From the NCBI RefSeq assembly GCF_009735585.1, contig NZ_VJVW01000002.1, forward strand, positions 186,001-250,000: a stretch of 64,000 nucleotides of DNA, in the 5' to 3' direction. This document shows positions 10,825 through 20,535 of the stretch, piece by piece (position 1 is the first letter of the stretch; every line of letters begins with the position of its first letter). The translations under genes were made by a program, and so were the position numbers. The notes beneath the pieces were generated by a model. That model did not search any database, was not told where the DNA came from, and worked only from the letters and a program-made list of their open reading frames with translations. Source of the stretch: Christiangramia aestuarii (GTDB lineage Bacteria; Bacteroidota; Bacteroidia; Flavobacteriales; Flavobacteriaceae).

Positions 10825-13800
10825 ATGCGCAAAACTACTACTGGACCCCAAATCCATTATGTACTAATATTTACGCTTATACTTTTTGGCCTTTCGACCA
10901 TGACTGGCGGCCAATTGTATGGGCAGCAAATTAGTGTTTCCTCCCAGAGTCCAAGTTGTTCAGGAAATTCTGATGGAGCTATAGATATTTCTGTTACTGG
11001 AGGTACAACTCCGTATTCTTATTCATGGAGTGGCCCTAATGGTTTTAGCTCTACCAGTGAAGATCTCAACAGTATTGGTGAAGGGAGCTACACTGTTACG
11101 GTTACTGATGCAAATTCAAATACAGTAAGCGAAACTATCGACCTGAATTTTCAGGATAACACCGATCCACAGGTGGTTACTAAAAATTTTACCGTCCAAC
11201 TAGATGCAACCGGAAATGCATCTATAGCCGAAGACGCCGTCAACAATGGTTCTTCTGATGCCTGCGGTGGACTCACCTTTAATACCAATATTACAAGTTT
11301 TAATTGTGATGATGTGGGAGCCAATACTGTAGAGCTTACCGTTACCGATGCTAATGGAAATTCTGCTAAGGCTACCGCAATAGTAACCGTGGAGGACAAA
11401 ATTGCTCCACAGGTGATCACTTCAGATATAACCGCACAACTAGATGCAACCGGAAATGCATCTATAGCCGAAGACGCCGTCAACAGCGGGTCTTCCGATA
11501 ACTGTGGTGGACTCACCTTTGATACCAATATTACAAGTTTTAATTGTGCTGATGTGGGAGCCAATACTGTAGAGCTTACCGTTACTGATGCTAATGGAAA
11601 TTCTGCTAAGGCTACCGCTAAAGTAACCGTAGAAGACAATATTGCTCCACAGGTGATCACTTCAGATATAACTGTACAACTAGATGCAAACGGAAATGCA
11701 ACTATTGCCGAAGATGCCGTCAACAGCGGATCTTCCGATAACTGTGGCGGACTCACCTTTGATACCAATATTACAAGTTTTAATTGTGCTAATGTGGGAG
11801 CCAATACTGTAGAGCTTACCGTTACTGATGCTAATGGAAATTCTGCTAAGGCTACCGCTATAGTAACCGTGGAGGACAAAATTGCTCCACAGGTGGTCAC
11901 TTCCGATATAACTGTACAACTAGATGCAAACGGAAACGCAACTATCGCAGAAGATGCTGTCAACAGCGGGTCTTCCGATAACTGTGGTGGACTCACCTTT
12001 GATACCAATATTACAAGTTTTAATTGTACTGATTTGGGAGCCAATACTGTAGAGCTTACCGTTACCGATGCTAATGGAAATTCTGCTAAGGCTACCGCTA
12101 TTGTCACCGTGGAGGACAAAATTGCTCCACAAGTGAACACTTCTGATATAACTGTACAACTGGATGCAAACGGAAACGCAACTATCGCAGAAGATGCTGT
12201 CAACAGCGGGTCTTCCGATAACTGTGGTGGACTCACCTTTGATACCAATATTACAAATTTTAATTGTGCTGATGTGGGAGCCAATACTGTAGAGCTTACC
12301 GTTAGTGATGCTAATGGAAATTCTGCTAAGGCTACCGCTATTGTCACCGTGGAGGACAAGATTGCTCCACAAGTGATCACTTCCGATATAACTGTACAAC
12401 TAGATGCAAACGGAAACGCAACTATCGCAGAAGATGCTGTCAACAGCGGGTCTTCCGATAACTGTGGTGGACTCACCTTTGATACCAATATTAAAAGTTT
12501 TAATTGTGCCGATGTGGGAGCCAATACTGTAGAGCTTACAGTTACTGATGCTAATGGAAATTCTACTAAGGCTACCGCTATTGTCACCGTGGAGGACAAA
12601 ATTACTCCACAGGTGATCACTTCTGATATAACTGTACAACTGGATGCAAACGGAAACGCAACTATCGCAGAAGATGCTGTCAACAACGGATCTTCCGATA
12701 CCTGCGGTGGTCTAACTTTCGATACTAATATTACAAGCTTTAATTGTGATGATGTGGGAGCCAATACTGTAGAGCTTACCGTTACTGATACTAATGGAAA
12801 TTCTGCTAAGGCTACCGCTATTGTCACCGTGGAGGATACGATTAATCCAGTTATTACTGTAGCAAATGATATCTCAGCAACCAACGATACAGGAAAATGT
12901 GAAGCCGGCCTAAGTATTGCCCCTCCATCTATTACAGATAATTGCGAAGCCGGAAATCCGGTAGGCACCAGGGATGATGGCCTGGAACTGGACGAGCCAT
13001 ATCCAGTCGGGAGTACCATTATTACCTGGAGCGTCCAGGATAATAATGGAAATTTTGCTGATGAAGTAACCCAGACTGTTACTGTAGAAGATAACCAGGC
13101 TCCCGTCCTGCCCGAAGTGCAGGATATCTTCTGGGGTTGCGAATACACGGTAGAACCACCGGTTACCACAGATAATTGTTCCGGTTCCATAACCGGTACC
13201 ACCAACGATCCACTTACCTATAGTTCTACCGGAACCTATGAAATTGAATGGAGCTTCGAGGATGAATACGGAAATATTTCTCGATTAACACAAACTATCG
13301 AAATTGATGAACTAAGAGTCAGCATTTCTAAAACAGACATTCTTTGTAATGGATTTCAAACCGGCGAGGCTATAGCCACCACCAATGGAGGTGTTAAGCC
13401 ATATGATTATTCATGGATCAACACCGAAACTAATACAGATCTTGGGAATAATAGTTCCATATCAGATATTCCTGCCGGAAATTATTCTGTTTCGGTTACT
13501 GATTTAAATGGATGTCAAGTAATTGAAACTATAGAAATTACAGAACCTTCTGCCTTAAGCATGACCACACCTTCAAGTACTCCAGTGACCTGCTTCGAAG
13601 GGAGTGACGGCATAATTAATGTTGGACAAATGACTGGCGGAACGGCACCTTACACCTATTCCTTAGACAATTCAAACTTTCAAAGCGGGACAACTTTTGA
13701 AAATTTAACTGCTGGAAATTATACTATTTTCGTAAAAGATTCCAACGAATGTTCTTTGCAGGTAGACCTTAGCATAACGGAACCCGAAATATTATCTGGC

Positions 13801-16800
13801 TCCCTTTCTAAAACCGATGTTAGTTGTTACGAAGGGACAGATGGAGAAATCAGTATTTCCAATGCCAGGGGCGGAAATGCAGGCTATGAATTCAGGATCA
13901 ATGGAAGCACCTGGCAATCCTCTCCAGATTTTACCGGCCTTAGTGCAGGCTCCTACCAGGTAGATATTCGGGATGACTCACAAACTGCCTGTGAAATTAG
14001 TTTAGGTGAAATAAACCTCACCCAGCCTTCTGCTCCTTTAGAAGTGACGGCTACCTCAACTAACACTACAACCTTTGGAACTTCTTCAGGAACAGTCACA
14101 GCGAATCCAACTGGTGGAACTCCCGGCTATTTTTACGAATGGAGGAAAACAGGTTCCACAGAAATTTTAAAGACCACCAAAACCGTTAACAATCTTCCAG
14201 CCGGGGAGTACGAAGTGATCGTAAAGGATGCGAATGGATGTAGATCTGAGACAATAAAAGTTACCGTTCTCGATGCCCTATTTGCTGAAATAGATTCAGC
14301 CGCAATTTGTGAGTCGGATGATAAACAAGGGGATGACCCAATAAGAACTGCTTATTTCAGGGTTACAGGATTTTCTGCCCTTGGAGGATCCGGAAGTTAT
14401 ACCTATTCGTGGGATTTTGGTGAAAACAAATCTGCTACCGGCGTGGGTGAGCATGCCGTGGTTTATAACTCTCCTGGAAATAAAACCATTAAACTGACTG
14501 TCACAGATACTGTTTCCAATCAAGAGGTTGTAATTACACGTCAGCAATATGTAGGTTTATGTTATGAGCCTTGTGGCCAGGCCCAGAATTTTCAGTTTAA
14601 CGTAGATGGGATATATATTGGAGATATTAACGGAAACGAACTCGACTTAGATGACCCTAATGTTTGCTCCTCTAATATAGACATGTATCTTTTCCTGCCG
14701 GTCTCCAAAAATGTGAACGTTTATAATCCTTATACCGAGGTAACCTTTAATACTTCCTCAGGTATCCTTGAGGACCTATTAGAAACTCAGGAAGATTTCG
14801 GATGTAAGGATGGAGATGAAATAGATGAAATCCCTGAATCAGAAAACCAGGGGAAAATAAACCGGGTAGGTGAATTCATCAGGCTTACAATTGACCCTAT
14901 TGAATATGAGTGTGGCGACAATTTAAATATCGATAGTTTCTACATTACCTACACCAACGTTTCGAAAAAGGATTGCTTATCTAACAACAATGGTTTTTGT
15001 TATTCAACTAACGAACCGGTAACCGTTCCTACCCCGGTATATGTAAGTGCTACTCCAAACCATATCCAATGCTTTGAAGCAAGCACAGGTTTTATTGAGG
15101 TTAAAGGTTCGGGCGGTTTTGCTCCTTATACCTACAGTCTTACAGGTAATGCAGAAGATTATCAAACTACCAGTATTTTCAACAATCTGGGAGCTGGAGA
15201 CTATACTGTATATATTAAGGATTCAAGAGGAAATGAAGGCTCGACCACTGTCACCATCAATCAACCTGTCTCAGCAGTAAAAATTACCGCATCTAAAACA
15301 GATCCTCCTTGCTTCGGCGAAAATGGAAGCGCTAGTGCTGTAGTTGAAGGTGGTACTCCTTTTTATGATAATAATGGAGATCCTTATTATGAAATTTTAT
15401 GGAATGACACTTCCTCTCAAACCACTGTAAATGCGGAAAGCCTAAGCCCAGGTGAATATACGGTAACCGCTACCGATGCAAATGGCTGCCAAGCCATTTC
15501 TACGGTCAGCATTATTGAGGCACCTGAACTTACTGAACCAGAAGCGGGCGAAGACATAGAATTGGGCTGCGGTAGGTTTGATATCACACTTAACGCAAAT
15601 ACCCCTGAAACAGGGGTAGGTACCTGGACAATAGATACTGAAAATTCAGACCTTAACGGAAATATCGCTTCGCCTACCAATCCTAATTCAGAATTCAGTG
15701 CTCCGGAAGGAGTCTATAACCTCGTCTGGACGATCGCTAATGAGGATGGTAGCTGTGCAAAATCAGATTCGGTGACTATTAGCATAACCGGGGAATGTTC
15801 GCAATTAGATTTTGACGGTATAGACGATTATGTAAGTACCGGGGATACATATCCTTTAAATTCAGGAAACTTCACCCTGGAAGTATGGGTTAAGCCAGAA
15901 TCCACCACCGGTATTCAGACTATTTTAAGCAAAAAAGATCGCAGTTCTGCATCAACCGGCTATGAACTAATAATTAATAACGGAGCCCCAACATTTAGGT
16001 GGAATGGCAACACAGTGAGCACATCTTCAAAAGTAAAAACTGACAGGTGGTATCACATTGCCGTTATCTATAATGGAACTGCCAGATTATATGTTGACGG
16101 CTTGGACGTGGGGAACAAAACCGGGGCAAATCCTTCTTCTACATCCGCTCCATTTATTCTTGGTGCTCTATATGATTCAAGTACCCCGAATACTCCTACC
16201 AACTATTATTCCGGATGGATCGAAGAATTAAGGATATGGAATAAAGCCCTTACCAAAGAGCAGTTAAGGTTCATGATGAACCAGAGAATTAAACTATCTG
16301 GTGGACTAACTTCAAACACTTTGATCGAAGGTGAGCTAATCCCAAATAAATCAATTCCGGGAAGTTATTATACCAGCAATAACCTGAACCTTGATGCTAA
16401 CGGGAATCCTTTTTACGATCTTAAATGGGGTAATTTACTGGGATATTACAGGCTGATATCTGTTGACCCTGATCCGTTAAATTACCTGGAATTCGATGAA
16501 AGTTTGAAACCGTCAAGTGGTTCTACACCAGACTTATCCCTGGAAAGCGTTCCCGGTATTCTTTACAATATCGAAACTGATCAAAACAACACTGCACCGC
16601 TTCCTTATATTTCTAACCAAAATGGGAGGTGGCAGGCACAATCTACCTGGCTAAGGCCATCTGTTTGGAGTTTCCCGAATGATAAAGGGATTAACAACAA
16701 AAAAATAGACTGGAATATTGCCAGTACTTCAAATGACATATACTCTGATGACGACATCAACCTTCTTGGACTGATTTCAAATTCGAATGAATTAAAAATC

Positions 16801-18483
16801 AATGGAGATGTTGCCGCAGAAAATGGACAGGGCCTAACTGTAACTCATTATCTAAAGCTGGACGGATCTATAAACTTAGAAGGTAATTCCCAATTGGTAC
16901 AAACCCAGGGAAGCATTCTTGATGATTCAAGTACAGGAAGTATAGATATAGACCAGCAGGGAACCGCGAACAGTTTTAATTATAATTATTGGACCTCACC
17001 TGTTTCACTGCAAGGGCAGACAAACAACTATGGCTTCAAGATCGCAGAAGTATTGCTGGATGCAACCACTCCGGAAAACCCTAAAGATTTAAGTTTCAAT
17101 TATCAGTACCACTGGGCCGACGGTGGCAGCACTAACCCTAAAAGAATCAGCTCTTACTGGCTATATACCTTCCAGGGTACAGCAGATGATTACTTCCAAT
17201 GGGGACAGGTTTCAGAAACAGAAGTATTGAAGCCAGGAATAGGATATAGTATGAAGGGTACCACCGGCTATGTCCCTATCTCCAACAGACAGAATTATAC
17301 TTTCCGCGGAAAGCCGAATAATGGTGATATTACCGTCAACGTAGGAGCTGGACAAAATTTATTAACAGGAAATCCATATCCGTCAGCTATTGACTCTTAC
17401 CAGTTCATTGATGAAAACCTTGGTGATTTCAATGGCAGCATTTATTTCTGGGATCATTTTGGTAAGGAAGACACTCACTATCTGGAAGAATATATAGGTG
17501 GTTATGCTGTAATGAATAAATCTGGAGCAGTGGCTGCCGCCTCTTCTATAGATTCAAGGATAAATGATACTGGTGACAAGGGAAATGCAACCCCTGGACA
17601 GTATATCCCGGTAGGCCAGGCGTTCTTTATTAGTACGATTGGAGTTTCCAGTCCGAACTCGATTACATTTAAGAATAAGTACAGGGCTTTTGTACCGGAG
17701 TCGACCAGCGATTCCCATTTTCATATGAAGGAAGATCCGGTTACCAAGAAAAGCAAGGACTACGCTTATAAAAAAGATACCCGATTTAAGATCAGGTTGA
17801 AATTCAAATCTCCGAAAGGATATCACAGGCAGATACTAGTCGCCGCAGATGCCAATTCAACCCAGGGATTCGATCTTGGTTATGATGCACCGCTTATTGA
17901 AAATAACGTGGAAGACATGTACTGGATGATCGATGAAACCGAGTTCGTGATCCAGGCTGTCCCGAATTTCAATCTTGACCAGGTACTTCCTATAGGATTT
18001 AAAGTTGCCGAGCCGGGAGAATACACCATTAAAATAGATTCCCTGGAAAACATAAAGACCAATTTCGATATTTACCTGCACGATATTAAAGAAGATAGTT
18101 TCTTCAATATTTCAAAAAAGGAATACACAGCGAACATTGAAGAAACCGGGGTATTCAACGAGCGCTATGAAATTACATTTAGAAAACCGCAAACTGAGGA
18201 ACAGGTTGAAGAAAAACCTGAAATTGAGCTGGATGACAGGATCCTCGGGTTACAATATTTGAAAGACACAGACCAGATCGCCCTTTCTAATCCAGATCTA
18301 ATGAACCTGGATTTTGTAGAACTATACAGTATTTCAGGACAAAAGATCATGAGCTTTAGGGAGGTACCGACTCAAAAGGACATACTGTTAAATGTGGACC
18401 AAAAACTGAGTTCGGCAGTATATATAGTAAAAGTATACTCGGGGAATAAATCCTATTCTAAAAAGGTGATCATCACAAAATAA
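10825..18483 (+). CDS. Giant T9SS-secreted protein (2552 aa) with SprB-like repeats, seven 80-aa HYR-like repeats, PKD, LamG-like and sorting domains
   Basis: A secreted surface protein, likely adhesin-like. The signal peptide covers about residues 1-34 (long, with a basic start) and ends near LYGQQ. A SprB-type repeat (CSGNSDGAIDISVTGG ... YTVTVTDAN) follows at 36-110. Seven nearly identical 80-residue units resembling HYR domains then run to about residue 672; each has a DNCGG ... FNC cysteine pair and ends in VTVED. After these come two more divergent HYR-like units, several SprB-like repeats (CxGxxxGxIxxxxxGGxxPYxYS), a PKD-like domain (YTYSWDFGE), a LamG-like domain from about 1657 and a T9SS sorting domain ending SKKVIITK. 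SprB of Flavobacterium johnsoniae is a gliding adhesin with related repeats, but that does not prove the same role here. The stop codon directly abuts the convergent rsmG stop codon. Confidence 0.9.
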   Translation: MRKTTTGPQIHYVLIFTLILFGLSTMTGGQLYGQQISVSSQSPSCSGNSDGAIDISVTGGTTPYSYSWSGPNGFSSTSEDLNSIGEGSYTVTVTDANSNTVSETIDLNFQDNTDPQVVTKNFTVQLDATGNASIAEDAVNNGSSDACGGLTFNTNITSFNCDDVGANTVELTVTDANGNSAKATAIVTVEDKIAPQVITSDITAQLDATGNASIAEDAVNSGSSDNCGGLTFDTNITSFNCADVGANTVELTVTDANGNSAKATAKVTVEDNIAPQVITSDITVQLDANGNATIAEDAVNSGSSDNCGGLTFDTNITSFNCANVGANTVELTVTDANGNSAKATAIVTVEDKIAPQVVTSDITVQLDANGNATIAEDAVNSGSSDNCGGLTFDTNITSFNCTDLGANTVELTVTDANGNSAKATAIVTVEDKIAPQVNTSDITVQLDANGNATIAEDAVNSGSSDNCGGLTFDTNITNFNCADVGANTVELTVSDANGNSAKATAIVTVEDKIAPQVITSDITVQLDANGNATIAEDAVNSGSSDNCGGLTFDTNIKSFNCADVGANTVELTVTDANGNSTKATAIVTVEDKITPQVITSDITVQLDANGNATIAEDAVNNGSSDTCGGLTFDTNITSFNCDDVGANTVELTVTDTNGNSAKATAIVTVEDTINPVITVANDISATNDTGKCEAGLSIAPPSITDNCEAGNPVGTRDDGLELDEPYPVGSTIITWSVQDNNGNFADEVTQTVTVEDNQAPVLPEVQDIFWGCEYTVEPPVTTDNCSGSITGTTNDPLTYSSTGTYEIEWSFEDEYGNISRLTQTIEIDELRVSISKTDILCNGFQTGEAIATTNGGVKPYDYSWINTETNTDLGNNSSISDIPAGNYSVSVTDLNGCQVIETIEITEPSALSMTTPSSTPVTCFEGSDGIINVGQMTGGTAPYTYSLDNSNFQSGTTFENLTAGNYTIFVKDSNECSLQVDLSITEPEILSGSLSKTDVSCYEGTDGEISISNARGGNAGYEFRINGSTWQSSPDFTGLSAGSYQVDIRDDSQTACEISLGEINLTQPSAPLEVTATSTNTTTFGTSSGTVTANPTGGTPGYFYEWRKTGSTEILKTTKTVNNLPAGEYEVIVKDANGCRSETIKVTVLDALFAEIDSAAICESDDKQGDDPIRTAYFRVTGFSALGGSGSYTYSWDFGENKSATGVGEHAVVYNSPGNKTIKLTVTDTVSNQEVVITRQQYVGLCYEPCGQAQNFQFNVDGIYIGDINGNELDLDDPNVCSSNIDMYLFLPVSKNVNVYNPYTEVTFNTSSGILEDLLETQEDFGCKDGDEIDEIPESENQGKINRVGEFIRLTIDPIEYECGDNLNIDSFYITYTNVSKKDCLSNNNGFCYSTNEPVTVPTPVYVSATPNHIQCFEASTGFIEVKGSGGFAPYTYSLTGNAEDYQTTSIFNNLGAGDYTVYIKDSRGNEGSTTVTINQPVSAVKITASKTDPPCFGENGSASAVVEGGTPFYDNNGDPYYEILWNDTSSQTTVNAESLSPGEYTVTATDANGCQAISTVSIIEAPELTEPEAGEDIELGCGRFDITLNANTPETGVGTWTIDTENSDLNGNIASPTNPNSEFSAPEGVYNLVWTIANEDGSCAKSDSVTISITGECSQLDFDGIDDYVSTGDTYPLNSGNFTLEVWVKPESTTGIQTILSKKDRSSASTGYELIINNGAPTFRWNGNTVSTSSKVKTDRWYHIAVIYNGTARLYVDGLDVGNKTGANPSSTSAPFILGALYDSSTPNTPTNYYSGWIEELRIWNKALTKEQLRFMMNQRIKLSGGLTSNTLIEGELIPNKSIPGSYYTSNNLNLDANGNPFYDLKWGNLLGYYRLISVDPDPLNYLEFDESLKPSSGSTPDLSLESVPGILYNIETDQNNTAPLPYISNQNGRWQAQSTWLRPSVWSFPNDKGINNKKIDWNIASTSNDIYSDDDINLLGLISNSNELKINGDVAAENGQGLTVTHYLKLDGSINLEGNSQLVQTQGSILDDSSTGSIDIDQQGTANSFNYNYWTSPVSLQGQTNNYGFKIAEVLLDATTPENPKDLSFNYQYHWADGGSTNPKRISSYWLYTFQGTADDYFQWGQVSETEVLKPGIGYSMKGTTGYVPISNRQNYTFRGKPNNGDITVNVGAGQNLLTGNPYPSAIDSYQFIDENLGDFNGSIYFWDHFGKEDTHYLEEYIGGYAVMNKSGAVAAASSIDSRINDTGDKGNATPGQYIPVGQAFFISTIGVSSPNSITFKNKYRAFVPESTSDSHFHMKEDPVTKKSKDYAYKKDTRFKIRLKFKSPKGYHRQILVAADANSTQGFDLGYDAPLIENNVEDMYWMIDETEFVIQAVPNFNLDQVLPIGFKVAEPGEYTIKIDSLENIKTNFDIYLHDIKEDSFFNISKKEYTANIEETGVFNERYEITFRKPQTEEQVEEKPEIELDDRILGLQYLKDTDQIALSNPDLMNLDFVELYSISGQKIMSFREVPTQKDILLNVDQKLSSAVYIVKVYSGNKSYSKKVIITK
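11161..12840 (+). repeat. Seven tandem 240-bp repeats inside the second giant gene
   Basis: The period is exactly 240 bp, with copies starting at 11161, 11401, 11641, 11881, 12121, 12361 and 12601. Each encodes one 80-residue HYR-like unit. The inner copies (11881-12600) differ at only a few positions each, while the first and last copies diverge more. That is the pattern left by recent unequal exchange or gene conversion in the middle of an array. The unit is a multiple of three, so gain or loss of copies keeps the reading frame. Confidence 0.97.
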
Positions 18484-19113
18484 TTATCCCTTGTATTTCA
18501 GAGGAAGATAAACCACTTTTTTGGTTCCAAAGAATTCCTCTTCAAAGTAATCTGAAAGCTCAAAGATTTCCGCGGTGCGGTAGTCTTTGAGTTCTTCAGT
18601 TAAATCACCTCCCTTGAGGTAAAGTATACCGTTCTTGCGATCGTGTTTACTATCTTTTTCGATCTTGCCCTTCACCCACCTTACAAAACTAGGCATGACG
18701 GCAACCGCTCTGCTAACGATGAAATCATATTTACCATCGAGCTCCTCTACTCTCTGGTTAAAGGAAATCACATTTTCTAATCCCAGGCCTTCGCTTACCT
18801 CATCGACCACTTTTATCTTTTTGCCTATAGAATCCACAAGGTGGAATTGACTTTCTGGAAACATGATGGCAAGAGGAATCCCTGGAAAACCACCACCGGT
18901 ACCTACATCCAGGATCTTCGAGCCGGGATTGAATTTCTGAACCTTGGCAATTCCCAGCGAATGCAGCACATGTCTTAAATACAGTTCGTCTATATCTTTC
19001 CTGGAAACCACATTTATCTTTAGGTTCCAGTCCTTATACAATTCCTCGAGTTTTTCAAATTTCGAGATCTGGTCGTCGGTTAATTCCGGAAAGTATTTTT
19101 TGAGTAATTCCAA
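18484..19113 (-). CDS. rsmG: 16S rRNA (guanine-527-N7)-methyltransferase RsmG
   Basis: This enzyme methylates N7 of G527 in 16S rRNA using S-adenosylmethionine, in the cytoplasm. The 209-residue length fits the RsmG/GidB family. Family hallmarks are the N-terminal YKDWNLKINVVSRKD segment, the RHVLHSL motif, and the SAM-binding glycine loop ILDVGTGGGFPGIPLA at about residues 67-81. A later VSRAVA motif matches the usual RsmG catalytic region. The gene is a single unit with its own promoter-like element upstream. Its stop codon lies immediately next to the stop of the convergent giant gene, with no terminator between them. Loss of RsmG is known elsewhere to give low-level streptomycin resistance. 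Confidence 0.95.
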   Translation of the reverse strand: MELLKKYFPELTDDQISKFEKLEELYKDWNLKINVVSRKDIDELYLRHVLHSLGIAKVQKFNPGSKILDVGTGGGFPGIPLAIMFPESQFHLVDSIGKKIKVVDEVSEGLGLENVISFNQRVEELDGKYDFIVSRAVAVMPSFVRWVKGKIEKDSKHDRKNGILYLKGGDLTEELKDYRTAEIFELSDYFEEEFFGTKKVVYLPLKYKG

Positions 19114-19129
19114 AGCCTATTATTTTCAG

Positions 19130-19137
19130 CAAAAGTA
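19130..19137 (-). promoter_or_regulatory. -7 promoter element for rsmG
   Basis: On the minus strand the sequence reads TACTTTTG, a full match to the Bacteroidota -7 consensus TAnnTTTG, 16 bp before the rsmG start codon. A TTTG lies further upstream (19163-19166), but the spacing of 25 bp is longer than usual. Confidence 0.5.
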
Positions 19138-19193
19138 ATTATTTTTTATTGCTATTTTTCTTCAAATTCAGAAGTACGGAAAGTATAAAATTT

Positions 19194-19201
19194 TAACTTT
19201 G
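19194..19201 (+). promoter_or_regulatory. -7 promoter element for the aminotransferase gene
   Basis: TAACTTTG matches TAnnTTTG exactly. It would place the transcript start near 19207 and give a leader of about 70 bases. No good -33 TTTG is visible at the usual distance. Confidence 0.45.
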
Positions 19202-19274
19202 AAGCTGCTTCACCTAAAAACTGGGGCGTTTGCAATAAAACTGGTTACATCAGGAAATTTAAAACCTAAACATT

Positions 19275-20462
19275 ATGCAGGAAAAATTATCGAATCGCAT
19301 TAACTCAATGGCAACTTCCCAAACCCTGGCCATGGCCGCCAAAGCCCGTGAATTGAAGGCCGAAGGGAAAGATATCATCGGTCTAAGTTTGGGGGAACCA
19401 GATTTTAATACACCAGATTTTATTAAGGAAGCGGCGATTAGGGCGATCAATGAAAACTACAATTCTTATACTCCTGTTGACGGTTATGTAGAACTTAAAG
19501 ATGCTATTATCAATAAGTTCAAAAGGGATAATAATCTCACTTACGATCGATCACAGATCGTGGTTTCCACAGGAGCGAAACAATCCCTTGCCAATGTAGC
19601 CATGGTGGTACTAAATCCAGGTGACGAGGTGCTACTACCCTGCCCTTACTGGGTAAGTTATGCCGAGATCGTGAAGTTGGCTGAAGGAGTACCGGTAGAA
19701 GTTCCTACCTCTGTGGAGACCGATTTTAAGATCACGCCAGAGCAGCTCGAAGCAGCGATCACTCCCAAAACAAAGATGATCTGGTACAGTTCTCCGTGTA
19801 ACCCGAGCGGAATGGTCTACAGCAAGGAGGAACTAAGAGCCCTGGCCGACGTACTCAAGAAGTACCCAGATATTATCGTAGTAAGCGACGAGATCTATGA
19901 GCATATTAATTTTGTTGGAGACCACGCTTCAATGGCCGAATTTGAGGACATGTATGACCGTACGGTAACTGTGAACGGCGTTTCCAAGGCTTTCGCCATG
20001 ACCGGCTGGAGAATTGGCTATATTGGCGCACCTTCTTATATCGCCAGAGCCTGCAATAAGATGCAGGGACAGATCACCAGCGGTGCCAACTGTATCGCTC
20101 AAAGAGCTGTAATTACCGCTCTGGAAGCACCGGTGAGCAAGATCAGCCATATGATAGATACCTTTAAAAGCCGAAGAAAACTTATCATTGACAAACTGAA
20201 TGAAATTGAAGGCTTCGTGACTACCGAGCCGGAAGGTGCTTTTTATGTATTCCCAAATGTTTCTGCTTTCTTCGGAAAAACGATCAAAGGACACGAAATT
20301 CTGAATGCCACAGATTTCAGTCTTTTCCTTTTGGAAGAAGCTAATGTAGCAACAGTTACTGGAGATGCCTTTGGTAATCCTGAATGTATCAGGATCTCGT
20401 ATGCCGCGAGCGAAGACCAGATCACGGAAGCTATGGCCAGAATCAAGAAAGCTCTTAGCTAA
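19275..20462 (+). CDS. aspC: Pyridoxal phosphate-dependent class I aminotransferase (aspartate aminotransferase type)
   Basis: Likely transfers the amino group between aspartate and 2-oxoglutarate in the cytoplasm, feeding aspartate-family amino acid synthesis. The 395-residue length is normal for the aminotransferase I gamma subgroup. Visible motifs are LSLGEPDFNTP near residue 37, the cofactor-contacting CNPSG (Asn176) and SDEIYEH (Asp205), and the Schiff-base lysine K238 in SKAFAMTGWRIGY. The substrate-carboxylate arginine is probably the one in CIRISYAAS near the end. The start is ATG 19275; no better upstream start exists. It is monocistronic and closed by a strong bidirectional terminator. 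The exact amino-acid specificity is inferred from family resemblance only. Confidence 0.88.
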   Translation: MQEKLSNRINSMATSQTLAMAAKARELKAEGKDIIGLSLGEPDFNTPDFIKEAAIRAINENYNSYTPVDGYVELKDAIINKFKRDNNLTYDRSQIVVSTGAKQSLANVAMVVLNPGDEVLLPCPYWVSYAEIVKLAEGVPVEVPTSVETDFKITPEQLEAAITPKTKMIWYSSPCNPSGMVYSKEELRALADVLKKYPDIIVVSDEIYEHINFVGDHASMAEFEDMYDRTVTVNGVSKAFAMTGWRIGYIGAPSYIARACNKMQGQITSGANCIAQRAVITALEAPVSKISHMIDTFKSRRKLIIDKLNEIEGFVTTEPEGAFYVFPNVSAFFGKTIKGHEILNATDFSLFLLEEANVATVTGDAFGNPECIRISYAASEDQITEAMARIKKALS

Positions 20463-20482
20463 TTCAGGATGATATATAAAAT

Positions 20483-20511
20483 AAAAAACCGGCCATCCGC
20501 CGGTTTTTTTA
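20483..20511. terminator. Bidirectional terminator between the aminotransferase gene and trkH
   Basis: AAAAAACCGGC (20483-20493) and GCCGGTTTTTT (20499-20509) form a perfect 11-bp stem with the loop CATCC. A-run and T-run on either side allow it to stop transcripts from both convergent genes. Confidence 0.92.
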
Positions 20512-20535
20512 TGTTTTGATTTACTATTATCAGCT

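Noticed and set aside
11161-12840. Regular repeats as a CRISPR array
   Set aside because: The repeats are 240 bp long, have no unique spacers and encode continuous protein.
11151-13205. A 684-codon open frame on the minus strand opposite the 240-bp repeats
   Set aside because: It is produced by the repeat: a 240-bp unit is divisible by three, so an antisense frame free of stops in one copy stays open in all. Its protein has no recognisable features and the plus strand encodes clear HYR-like domains.
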